A stretch of 64,000 nt of DNA from an uncultured Lactococcus sp. GTDB taxonomy: Bacteria; Bacillota; Bacilli; Lactobacillales; Streptococcaceae. Positions 32,885-40,167 of this stretch are shown here, one piece after another; positions within the stretch are counted from its first letter, which is position 1, and each line of letters begins with the position of its first letter. The stretch covers positions 62,001 through 126,000 of the forward strand of contig NZ_CAKPUG010000004.1 in assembly GCF_934191625.1 (NCBI RefSeq), read 5' to 3'. The position numbers and the translations under genes were made by a program. The notes under the pieces were generated by a model that saw only the letters and a list, made by a program, of their open reading frames with translations, had not been told where the DNA came from and did not search any database.

Positions 32885-33024
32885 GCATACAATTAGATTT
32901 TTGATTTGTGTTTCGCAAATCTTGACAACAATGGTAGATATGCCAGCAGTTCATGCGCCTAGAAGGTCCCATTGGATATGTTCAATGTTCCCTTTGATCG
33001 CTTCGCATAATGGTATTTGTATGC
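32885..33024 (+). ncRNA. Retron msr-msd RNA
   Basis: a1 GCATACAA (32885-32892) pairs with a2 TTGTATGC (33017-33024). Next to a1 is TTAG; the G at 32896 is the expected branching guanosine. The msr hairpin GATTTGTG-TTT-CGCAAATC (32903-32921) has the UUU loop known from retron msr RNAs. The msd part folds around ATGCG (32953-32957) and CGCAT (33004-33008), with inner pairs AAGG/CCTT and CATTGGA/TCAATG. All needed elements lie in order directly before the reverse transcriptase. Exact msd ends are unknown. Confidence 0.82.
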
Positions 33025-33056
33025 CTTTTTTTTATTATTTTATTTTGGGAGTTATT

Positions 33057-34706
33057 ATGAACTATATTGAAGCAAGAAAATCTGTGTCCAAAAGATTGAA
33101 TATACCTGATAAACTACTTACATATATTTTTCATAAAAGAATAGAATATTTTTACAAAGAAATACAAATACCACACAAGTCAGGAAAAATTAGAAAAATA
33201 AATGCTCCTAACGATAAATTGAAATCTGTACAAAAAGAAATTTTAAAATGGTTTATTGAATTTTTTGAAAGTGAAGGACTTAGCACACCTTTTTCACATG
33301 GTTTTGAGAAAAATAAATCTATAATTACCAATGCCAAAATACATGTTAACAAGAAGTATGTAATAAATTTAGATTTAGAAAATTTTTTTAATAGTTTTCA
33401 TTTCGGGCGTGTCAGGGGATATTTAAGTAAAAATTTTAATATTTCTATTGAAGAGGCCACTGTTATAACTAATTTAATTTGTTATAACGGAGTATTACCC
33501 CAAGGCGCACCGACATCCCCTATTGTTGCAAATATGATTTGTCATTATATGGATTTTAAAATACTCAAAATTGCTAAAAAGTATAAATTAAATTATACAA
33601 GATATGCTGATGATTTAACATTTTCTACAAATGATAAAAAAATGGAATCAGATTTTGATAACTTTATAAGTGATATAGAAAAAATAGTTAATGCTTCAGG
33701 TTTTAAAATAAATGAAAAAAAGACACGCATTCAATTTAGGACCAATATTCAAAAAGTAACCGGCTTAGTTGTAAATGAAAAAATTAATGTAAGTAATCAG
33801 TATTATAAGATAACTAGAGCTATGGCAAATAGTCTATATAAAACAGGTAAATATAATATTGATGGAAAATATGGCACAATTAATCAATTAGAAGGACGAT
33901 TTTGTTTTATCGACCAATTGAATTTTGAAAATAATAAGAAAAAAGGAAATAAGTCAGTGAAACATAGTGTTATAAATAACGCTAATACTAATCGTCGAGA
34001 AAAAGCTTATCAAGAATTTCTTTTTTATAAATATTTTTATGCAAATGATAAACCAGTCATACTTACAGAGGGGAAAACAGACATATTATATTTAGAAGCT
34101 GCTTTAAAAAATATGTATAAGGACTTCCCATTACTTATAGAGAAGATAAACAATCAATTTATATTCAAAGTTCAATTTTTAAAGAGAAGTAGGAAACTGG
34201 GCTACTTTTTAGGTTACACTGAGGGTGCGAGTGGCTTAGATAATATTTTCAAACTATATTTCGATAAAAAATTAAATTATTTTGCTAAGCTTGAAAAGAA
34301 GAGGATAATTGGTAATCAAAAGCCAGTTTTTCTTTTATATGATAATGAGACAATAAACGAGAGACCCTTGAGAAAGTTTCTTAATACTATTAAGATTAAC
34401 GAAAGTGATAAAAAAATATTTACAGAGAATAATTACCATCATATTGATAAAAATCTCTTCTTACTTACAAATCAATTAATTGATGATAAGCAGGAGATGG
34501 AAATAGAAGATCTCTTCGATGATGCAACATTGAAAACGGAAATAGGTGAAAAAACTTTTGACAGGAATGACAAGTCTGATACATCAAAAACATTCGGCAA
34601 AGCGAGGTTTGCTAAATATGTATTGAAGAATTATAATAATATAAATTTTGAAAACTTTAAACCTATGCTGCAAAATATTAGTAATATTATTGAAAATAAA
34701 ATATGA
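33057..34706 (+). CDS. Retron reverse transcriptase fused to a TOPRIM domain
   Basis: A 549-residue protein. The RT half shows retron hallmarks: NAKIH (92-96, the NAxxH motif), LDLENFF (105-111), PQGAPTSP (148-155), YADD (183-186) and VTG (234-236). The C-terminal half is TOPRIM-like: EGKTD (338-342) with the conserved Glu and FLLYDNET with acidic residues near 429. An RT-TOPRIM fusion is the architecture of retron Ec67 (Eco2, type I-C), an anti-phage defence in which the TOPRIM part is the toxic effector. The start at 33057 follows GGGAG; an earlier start would lie inside the msr. Confidence 0.88.
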   Translation: MNYIEARKSVSKRLNIPDKLLTYIFHKRIEYFYKEIQIPHKSGKIRKINAPNDKLKSVQKEILKWFIEFFESEGLSTPFSHGFEKNKSIITNAKIHVNKKYVINLDLENFFNSFHFGRVRGYLSKNFNISIEEATVITNLICYNGVLPQGAPTSPIVANMICHYMDFKILKIAKKYKLNYTRYADDLTFSTNDKKMESDFDNFISDIEKIVNASGFKINEKKTRIQFRTNIQKVTGLVVNEKINVSNQYYKITRAMANSLYKTGKYNIDGKYGTINQLEGRFCFIDQLNFENNKKKGNKSVKHSVINNANTNRREKAYQEFLFYKYFYANDKPVILTEGKTDILYLEAALKNMYKDFPLLIEKINNQFIFKVQFLKRSRKLGYFLGYTEGASGLDNIFKLYFDKKLNYFAKLEKKRIIGNQKPVFLLYDNETINERPLRKFLNTIKINESDKKIFTENNYHHIDKNLFLLTNQLIDDKQEMEIEDLFDDATLKTEIGEKTFDRNDKSDTSKTFGKARFAKYVLKNYNNINFENFKPMLQNISNIIENKI

Positions 34707-34870
34707 TGAATTTATTTTCCTGTATTTATAGGATTAATTGAGTGTTTGACATAACTTATAACAATCTAAAAAATTATGTATAGGTTTTTTTGGGGGGATA
34801 ACCATAAATAACAGTACCAAAAGCAGACCTAATATTATTTATTTATATTATTATAAACGTTTTAACAACT

Positions 34871-34883
34871 CCCCTCGCCTCCA
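34871..34883 (+). other. Attachment-site-like core, copy 1 (tmRNA 3' end-like)
   Basis: CCCCTCGCCTCCA looks like the end of a tmRNA (T-arm end plus acceptor strand and discriminator). CCCTCGCCTCCA followed by similar bases (CAGTTTATATAG) recurs at 36198. Many elements integrate at the ssrA 3' end and duplicate it. It probably marks the right end of the prophage, with intact ssrA left of the window. Confidence 0.55.
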
Positions 34884-34914
34884 TTGACCAGTTTATATAG
34901 ATTCTTATAGACTA

Positions 34915-34942
34915 GAAAATCGCTCTATTGAGCGGTTTTTTC
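34915..34942 (+). terminator. Intrinsic terminator near the prophage end
   Basis: CGCTC (34921-34925), loop TATT, GAGCG (34930-34934), then a T-rich stretch; flanking A and T bases extend the stem. Confidence 0.55.
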
Positions 34943-35038
34943 TTTTTTTGATATGATGAAGTTCTGTGAAATTTGGTATCAATGAGACCCTAAATGAGAC
35001 CCTAAATAAAAAATGCAGTTAGTTTAAAACTGCTCTTT

Positions 35039-35287
35039 TTAAAAATCAATATAATTTGAAAATCTTTCTCCAATATCATCCACAGCTTTTTCAGTTATGT
35101 GAGTATATACATTCATTGTTGTATTTAAATCAGAATGCCCAAGCCGTTGTTGTGCTTGTTTTAATGTCATACCGGCATCGAAAATCAAACTTGCATGAGT
35201 ATGTCTAAATCCGTGAATTTTAATCGGTTCGAACTTAGTAGCGCCTTGTTTCAAGTAACGGAGTTCTAATTTATACAGGGCAAACAC
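35039..35287 (-). pseudogene. C-terminal fragment of a phage integrase
   Basis: Eighty-two residues hold only the end of a tyrosine recombinase: HGFRHTHAS, QQRLGHSDLN and VYTHITEKAVDD, including the HxxR box, His and the Tyr nucleophile. The core-binding domain and first catalytic Arg are absent, and the start is not supported by a ribosome binding site. It faces an att-like sequence, as expected for an integrase of a decayed element, and is unrelated in detail to the intact recombinases at 379 and 4710. Confidence 0.8.
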
Positions 35288-35416
35288 TTAACTATTAAAA
35301 TAAAATTACCCTAACCAGAATGGTTAGAGTTTTTTTTTCTTACAAAAATGTAAGATGCGGTAGAATAAAAAGGGATTAGAATAGACTTTGTAAAATAAAA
35401 TGAAAAAGGTATTAAA

Positions 35417-35773
35417 ATGAATAAAGTATTAATGGGTATAGTGGCTGTAGTGTTAATAGTAATTGGAGGTGGTTATGCTTGGTATAATTCAGAATATGGT
35501 GGAACAGAGTATTACGTTCAAATACATGAAGATGGAAAAATAGAAAAACTAAAAGCAGATAATGGGGATACAATAACTCGATATAATTATTCAATTACGG
35601 GTTATGACTCAAAAGGTAATTCTCAGACATTAAAAATGGGAGAATCACATAATTTGAAACATGATGCTTATTTGGAGGTATTGAATAATAAGAAAAAAGG
35701 TGTTATCAAATGGAAAGAAGTTCAGGAGAAAGATGTACCAGAAAAAGCTATTGAAAAAATTGAGCAAAAATAA
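35417..35773 (+). CDS. YxeA-like small secreted/membrane protein (copy 1)
   Basis: A 118-residue protein of the YxeA (DUF1093) type: an N-terminal membrane helix or signal (VLMGIVAVVLIVIGGGYAWY) and a small beta domain (YYVQIHEDG, SHNLKHDAYLEV, VIKWKEVQEKDVP). It is closely related to the protein at 42143-42490. The role is unknown. It lies in the remnant between the two att-like sites. Confidence 0.78.
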   Translation: MNKVLMGIVAVVLIVIGGGYAWYNSEYGGTEYYVQIHEDGKIEKLKADNGDTITRYNYSITGYDSKGNSQTLKMGESHNLKHDAYLEVLNNKKKGVIKWKEVQEKDVPEKAIEKIEQK

Positions 35774-35874
35774 AAAAATTCTTGGGCGATTGATTAGGAT
35801 TTTTAAAATAAATTCACAGATGATTACATATACCTAGAATGTTTTGCTACACTTAATATACAAACCAATTACAC

Positions 35875-35910
35875 CACTCACTCTCTTTTCATGAGAGTGA
35901 GTGCTTTTTT
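35875..35910 (+). terminator. Strong intrinsic terminator
   Basis: An 11-bp stem CACTCACTCTC/GAGAGTGAGTG with a 7-base loop and six T. It ends the YxeA-like transcript. Confidence 0.85.
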
Positions 35911-35952
35911 ATAAAAAAAGAGCTTATAAAGCTCTTCAGTATGTTAAATTTG

Positions 35953-36132
35953 TCATTCCTTATCATAAGAGTCACGATTACGCTTATCTATGGAATCTTT
36001 GATAAGTTGTGCCTTAGTAAATTTCTTTTGAGCTTCAACAAGCACGCCAGTAGTGAAGGCAACCCACTTTATTATCCCTGTATCGTGGTAATTGCGGATG
36101 TATCCATAAGAGGTGTAAGAACGATCGACCAT
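35953..36132 (-). CDS. YolD-like protein (copy 2, diverged)
   Basis: Fifty-nine residues from ATG at 36132 after AAAGGAGTGATTT. RSYTSYGYIRNYHDTGIIKW lines up with copy 1, but key residues have changed (DRGMMKW to DTGIIKW, ELTEA to VLVEA). The frame is intact. It has probably lost strong selection and may be decaying inside the element remnant. The same type of operator lies upstream. A hairpin with T run (35914-35938) ends it. Confidence 0.65.
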   Translation of the reverse strand: MVDRSYTSYGYIRNYHDTGIIKWVAFTTGVLVEAQKKFTKAQLIKDSIDKRNRDSYDKE

Positions 36133-36150
36133 AAATCACTCCTTTACAAA

Positions 36151-36171
36151 AACATTGATTTATTCATTGTT
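36151..36171 (-). promoter_or_regulatory. Operator of YolD-like gene 2 (imperfect)
   Basis: AACATTGA-TTTAT-TCATTGTT, one mismatch in the inverted repeat shared with 31904-31932 and 61277-61297. The spacer TTTAT is identical in all three. Confidence 0.55.
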
Positions 36172-36197
36172 ATACATAAAACTACTTAAAACACAAT

Positions 36198-36209
36198 CCC
36201 TCGCCTCCA
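36198..36209 (+). other. Attachment-site-like core, copy 2
   Basis: CCCTCGCCTCCA followed by CTGGTCAGTTTATATAG, matching the sequence at 34871 and after. It probably marks the outer end of a remnant element (integrase fragment, YxeA-like, YolD-like). Confidence 0.5.
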
Positions 36210-36488
36210 CTGGTCAGTTTATATAGTTTCTTTTAATATATTTTCCTACACTTTACCACATAGAGATAACTAAATTGATAATTCAAAATAAAAAACTAGC
36301 CTGTTTTAGCTAGTTAAAAATCAATCTGTCTGGAGAAGTTATTCCAATATTATCTTTAGGATATTCAGTTATATAAGGAGAAGCGTTTTTTTTGAACTCC
36401 CACTAGCTTATAATACTCAAAATTGAATTGCTCCTTAAAATAGTGCTAATACGGCTTTGGTCCTCCAGCCCTAGGTGGGGGATATTTA

Positions 36489-37112
36489 TTATTTTAGATG
36501 GCGCTTGATCACTGTGGATATGATAGCACCATTGATATAACTGGTGGTAGCTACTCCCAGCATTATAAGAAATATAGCCATTATTTTTGTTAAAGGATGG
36601 CTCGGTGATACATCCCCGTACCCTACTGTTGTAATTGTCACGACAACCCAGTAAATAGCATCCAAATCGGATACATGCTCAATTTCTCTAAAAACATACA
36701 CGTTTGCAAGAAGGTAAATAGAAAAATAAACTAATAACTCTTTAAAAGTTTCTATTTTAAATAAATCTGAAAGAGTAAAATCATTAGAGACTTTTATTGT
36801 TCGAGTTAATTTGAATAAACGCGAAACTCTCACCAATCGTAACAATCTAAAAGTTTTGAAAATGCTTAAAAACTGTATTGGGATGCATGATAAAATATCT
36901 GCTGTGTGTTGTTTCAAATAGTTTGGAATATTTTTGTGCGTAGAAGTTTTTATAAATATGAGAGTAGAAATGATTAAATCAATAACGAATAAGCCATTTA
37001 TTAAAAGATCTAACCGATTTGAAATAGGAGCAAAAAGTGAAATAACAGCAATTACGACGATAAATAAAGTGTATAAATCATTATTGTAGAGTTTGTGTAA
37101 TATTTTAATCAT
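36489..37112 (-). CDS. Voltage-gated-type potassium channel
   Basis: A 207-residue ion channel: four or more membrane helices, an S4-like basic helix (FRLLRLVRVSRLFKLTRTIK, with regularly spaced Arg), and the pore with the potassium filter TVGYGD, followed by the last helix. It is a short Kv-type channel lacking a cytosolic RCK domain. GGGGG before ATG serves as ribosome binding site. It lies in the variable region right of the remnant. Confidence 0.85.
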   Translation of the reverse strand: MIKILHKLYNNDLYTLFIVVIAVISLFAPISNRLDLLINGLFVIDLIISTLIFIKTSTHKNIPNYLKQHTADILSCIPIQFLSIFKTFRLLRLVRVSRLFKLTRTIKVSNDFTLSDLFKIETFKELLVYFSIYLLANVYVFREIEHVSDLDAIYWVVVTITTVGYGDVSPSHPLTKIMAIFLIMLGVATTSYINGAIISTVIKRHLK

Positions 37113-37435
37113 TTATAGTCCCCCAAAAAAGAAATATAGTTTTCCGATAAACGTTATTATAAATAGGTTTCTGAACTTTTTTTGCAAAATATATTTTCTT
37201 TATTCCAAAAGTTGAAATATAGAATACTGTGTTTTTCTTTTTCGGAGATATGAACCATAACGCTTGTTTTTACATTGAACTTTCTCATTACAAATTTCGT
37301 AATCCTTTCTTTTCTAACCCTAAATGTCTTAGAAAACATTCTTGGACCAAAATAGGACATCTTCTTTTAATACCACGCAATGTTGTCATAGTCATCTACA
37401 TATGGTCTTAGATTATCAAGAAAAATTAGGTTCTG
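37113..37435. other. Gene-free stretch
   Basis: These 323 bases between the channel and the truncated repressor have no reading frame with a ribosome binding site. An open frame on the reverse strand (37157-37360) has odd composition and no start signal. Confidence 0.4.
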
Positions 37436-37813
37436 CTATTCCAACTCTTGAGTTTGTTCCTCTATTTGTCTTTGGGTGAACTGAAGTACGCTTTCTTGAC
37501 GAGGAACAGTAAGGCACTTCATATTGTTTACTGCTTTTTGGATAACAGAGGACTCTCCTTGCTCATGGTCTCTAGGAACATCATAACCCATAAGCCAAGC
37601 TTCACTAACATGAAGTGTTTTAGACAGGAGTATTAATCTTAAATTATCAGGAGTAGATTTTCCGTTCACATATTGAGAAAGGTAATTTTTAGGCATTTTT
37701 ATATTAAGTTCTTTTTTATATATTTCAGCCATTTTCATAATGTCAACTTGTTTCAAACCACGTTCTGACATTATTTCTTTTAATCTTAGCTGAGTATTTG
37801 AGCTTTTATTCAT
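37436..37813 (-). CDS. XRE-family repressor, short or truncated (prophage-like)
   Basis: A 125-residue protein. The N-terminal helix-turn-helix (about 8-68: LKQVDIMKMAEIY and MPKNYLSQYVNGKSTP) resembles phage CI-type repressors, ending SEAWLMGYDVP. The S24 peptidase domain of full-length repressors is missing; about 45 polar residues take its place. It is either a short XRE repressor or a remnant. Strong promoter at 37844-37872. Confidence 0.7.
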   Translation of the reverse strand: MNKSSNTQLRLKEIMSERGLKQVDIMKMAEIYKKELNIKMPKNYLSQYVNGKSTPDNLRLILLSKTLHVSEAWLMGYDVPRDHEQGESSVIQKAVNNMKCLTVPRQESVLQFTQRQIEEQTQELE

Positions 37814-38137
37814 TTTTATACCTTTATTTTAATATTTGACAAAATTATAAAATAAATTAAAATAGAAGTCAAAAATATGAACTTTTTAGTTAAAAAATTC
37901 ACTATTCTAATTAAAATAGATAGTATAGTTAAGCGAGTATCAGAGAAATATTGCCTTAATAACATATCGATTGTCGTTTGTATACTATATTTAATGGATA
38001 GTAAGTCACATTCATTATTAGCCGTTTAATTTTTTATTAAAAATAAGATTAGAAGAGGTATGGTTTTGAAATTAAAAAATAGATAGCGATTTTAATTTAT
38101 TTGTTTTTATAATATAATGAGAGTAAGGAGGAAATTT
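37814..38137. other. Intergenic region between repressor and lipoprotein
   Basis: Holds the divergent promoters: the repressor promoter (37844-37872) and, near 38107-38116, a TATAAT-like box for the lipoprotein. Nothing else is supported. Confidence 0.4.
37844..37872 (-). promoter_or_regulatory. Sigma-A promoter of the XRE repressor
   Basis: On the reverse strand TTGACT (37872-37867), 17-base spacer, TATAAT (37849-37844). Flanking bases have several TTAAAAT/ATTTTAA-like half sites that might be operators. Confidence 0.65.
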
Positions 38138-39079
38138 ATGAAAAAATTAGCATTACTATCTGCTTTGGTTCTGTCTTCTTTTACACTCGCAGCTTGTTCA
38201 TCAAATAAACCAAAAGAAGACAAGAAGTCTGAACCAAAAGTTGAAGAAACAAGTAAAGAATTAACAAAAGATAAGGATGAATCACTTTCGAGTGAAAAAA
38301 CGTCTGCATCCAGTACTGTTGCTAAAAATTGGGAAGAATTATCATTAAATCAGAAAATATCTCTTTTAATACAAAAGGCAAGTAAAGAATTTAACTTTAC
38401 TTCTTCGACAGAAGAGGAGATAGAACAGCAAAATTTATCTCATGAATGGGCAATGGATGGAACGATAGAGAACGGCTCGATCCTTATTCCGGAAGCTGTT
38501 AGTAATGACCCATATCGAATTTCTACTCAAGGAAATATAATAACTATTGAAGCCGGGAATGGTATGGTTCAGAAGAAACAATTTACTAAAGAAGAGCTTT
38601 TTAAAGAATTTTTCAATAATGAACAAGCGCAGCAAGCCACTAATAATTTAGCATCGAAGATCATCTCGGTAGAGCGATTAAATGAAATTATTAAAGAAAA
38701 GTTTCATTTGGATACACCCCCGAGTTCAGCCCCTTTACAAGATTTAGATACTGATGCCATTTTAAATAGTGATTTTTCTACGCTGAAGGGATCTTGGAAA
38801 AATGGTAAAGGTGATGTGTTAGTAATTAATTCTGATAAAAGTGCTACATTAAATGGGGAGCCCTATATTATAGATATTCCAAAAATTGATCAAAACTACG
38901 AACCATATTTATCTCTACGTGCTGAGAGCACAGGAGCTGTTGCAGGAGCAGCAATAGGAATGTATAAAATTGGTGAACAAAATAAATTTGGTGATCAGTC
39001 AGATACTTCAAAACCAAGACTAGTAATAACACAAAATAGTGCAAACTTTCCTGCAGATATGTATCTTTACAGAGATTAA
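38138..39079 (+). CDS. Lipoprotein with C-terminal DUF6287-like domain
   Basis: A 313-residue lipoprotein. Signal peptide with lipobox LAAC (Cys about residue 20), a Lys/Glu/Ser-rich linker to about 65, then a helical part. A C-terminal beta domain (LKGSWKNGKGDVLVINSD and SLRAESTGAVAGAAIG) is similar to that in the lipoprotein at 42573. Anchored outside the membrane. AGGAGG precedes ATG at 38138. Confidence 0.7.
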   Translation: MKKLALLSALVLSSFTLAACSSNKPKEDKKSEPKVEETSKELTKDKDESLSSEKTSASSTVAKNWEELSLNQKISLLIQKASKEFNFTSSTEEEIEQQNLSHEWAMDGTIENGSILIPEAVSNDPYRISTQGNIITIEAGNGMVQKKQFTKEELFKEFFNNEQAQQATNNLASKIISVERLNEIIKEKFHLDTPPSSAPLQDLDTDAILNSDFSTLKGSWKNGKGDVLVINSDKSATLNGEPYIIDIPKIDQNYEPYLSLRAESTGAVAGAAIGMYKIGEQNKFGDQSDTSKPRLVITQNSANFPADMYLYRD

Positions 39080-39142
39080 TTTAAATATTACTATACTTGA
39101 AGCCAACGTGTGTACAATAACCTGCTCCTGTCATTTAGGAAA

Positions 39143-39168
39143 GCCGCTTGATAAAGCGGTTTTTTTAT
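39143..39168 (+). terminator. Terminator of the lipoprotein gene
   Basis: CCGCTT-GATA-AAGCGG stem followed by seven T. Confidence 0.75.
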
Positions 39169-39203
39169 ACAAAAAAGCACCTATTTTATACAGGCGCTGT
39201 TAC

Positions 39204-39362
39204 TTATGCTATCGCTTCTAAATTATACACGGCTTCTTCAATGGTGTTCCCAATACTACTTAATGAAGTTGTAGCGTCCACCATAGAAGCTTTAAATAAA
39301 TTTGTTGAAGTATCGAGAGATACTGTGTATTTGAAGTTTTTAGTGTTATTAGTGAATGTCAT
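39204..39362 (-). CDS. Small protein with conserved leader (copy 1, 52 aa)
   Basis: MTFTNNTKNFKYTVSLDTS is followed by a variable middle and IEEAVYNLEAIA. It is a paralogue of the 51-residue protein at 45462-45617. AAAGGAG precedes ATG, and a terminator (39173-39198) follows. The 5' leader is also conserved between the two loci. I do not know the family; size and soluble nature might suit a peptide regulator or a secreted factor without leader. Confidence 0.65.
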   Translation of the reverse strand: MTFTNNTKNFKYTVSLDTSTNLFKASMVDATTSLSSIGNTIEEAVYNLEAIA

Positions 39363-39389
39363 ATGCATTCTCCTTTCTTTTTTCTCTTC

Positions 39390-39434
39390 GAAAGGACACT
39401 ATAACGAATATAACGAAATTCTATTCTTATTGTA
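39390..39434 (-). promoter_or_regulatory. Conserved promoter and 5' leader of small protein copy 1
   Basis: On the reverse strand TACAAT (39434-39429) is followed by GAATTTCGTTAT and a second CGTTAT, then AGTGTCCTTTC. The same 32-base block, three or four bases different, lies at 45648-45679. The CGTTAT direct repeat downstream of the -10 could bind a regulator or fold as an RNA element. Confidence 0.5.
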
Positions 39435-39467
39435 GCACAATTAACTTGAAACAGAAACTCAGATTAC

Positions 39468-40007
39468 TTAAAGATTTGTTAAAATTCCACTGCTATCCTT
39501 TGATATTAGGTAGTAAAGGCAAGCGGCAATGGACCATGCCCAAATAATATGTCCAAAAAATTCTGAGAAGTGTTCAGTAAAAGGCTGTTTCCATGGTGCA
39601 GGGATGGTTTTCGTAATAGGTAATAAGACAATATGCCAAACGAACCAGATAATGATTCCATAGGCAACCCCTTGCCAAAGGGCAATGACGGGCCAGTATT
39701 GTGCAATGAAAATAAATAATGTAGCAAAAAATATGGAAAAACTAAAGTGCAAAATTAAAGAGAACCAGTACACTTTTTGATCACGGGAATATAAAACATA
39801 AGCATGAGTAAGTGAAGATGGCACACCAAATTGTTCTAGCAGACGTTGGGGGGGATTAGTGGCATTTCGTTCAGAAGTTCTAGGTGGTAGTATTGCTTCC
39901 CAACCAATCTTAACCATTCCAGAAATCATACCTGAAATAAATCCATACCAGATACTTTGAAAAATTATTTCCTGAAGAGAAGTGTTAGGGATAGTTAATG
40001 AAAACAT
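39468..40007 (-). CDS. YagU-family inner membrane protein
   Basis: A 179-residue protein with about four membrane helices. GFISGMISGMVKIGWE followed by PPRTSERNATNPPQ and LTHAYVLYSRDQ match the YagU (DUF1440) family, in E. coli linked to acid tolerance. Stands alone with its own promoter. Confidence 0.8.
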   Translation of the reverse strand: MFSLTIPNTSLQEIIFQSIWYGFISGMISGMVKIGWEAILPPRTSERNATNPPQRLLEQFGVPSSLTHAYVLYSRDQKVYWFSLILHFSFSIFFATLFIFIAQYWPVIALWQGVAYGIIIWFVWHIVLLPITKTIPAPWKQPFTEHFSEFFGHIIWAWSIAACLYYLISKDSSGILTNL

Positions 40008-40167
40008 AGAATGACTCCTTTTAATATAATTTATATTTTAACAAAAAAAATTGTAAGCCTATGTGTTAGAACTCTTAAAATAAAACTCCTGTGTAGCAGG
40101 AGTTTATCTATTTATACAATAAAGAGTAAGCGAGGCTGTTATCCTCTTTGCGAATATTAGTTTCCCA

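Larger units (their letters stand above)
32558..33056. other. Non-coding region holding the retron RNA
   Basis: The first 50 bases finish small RNA B. A hairpin around GCTGTATA/TATACAGC (about 32618-32637) may be a terminator. The 28-bp inverted repeat, the promoter and the msr-msd RNA fill the rest. An open frame from 32901 merely reads through the RNA into the reverse transcriptase. Confidence 0.6.
34707..35038. other. Prophage right boundary region
   Basis: No gene is seen in these 332 bases. They hold the att-like sequence at 34871, a terminator (34915-34942) and an AT-rich part after the retron. The bases just before 35038 follow an integrase fragment transcribed leftward. Confidence 0.5.
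36133..36488. other. Gene-free stretch with operator and att-like site
   Basis: Holds the operator (36151-36171) and att-like core (36198). I see nothing more that can be supported; the last 250 bases are AT-rich. Confidence 0.4.

Noticed and set aside
32901..33056. Longer reverse transcriptase start giving 52 more residues
   Set aside because: It begins inside the msr hairpin region, has no ribosome binding site and encodes residues unlike any RT; ATG at 33057 has GGGAG upstream.
35941..36189. Rightward 82-residue frame
   Set aside because: It is the complement of the YolD-like gene 35953-36132, which has family residues, a ribosome binding site and operator.
37157..37360. Leftward 67-residue frame between channel and repressor
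   Set aside because: No start signal, no conserved pattern, composition unlike neighbours.
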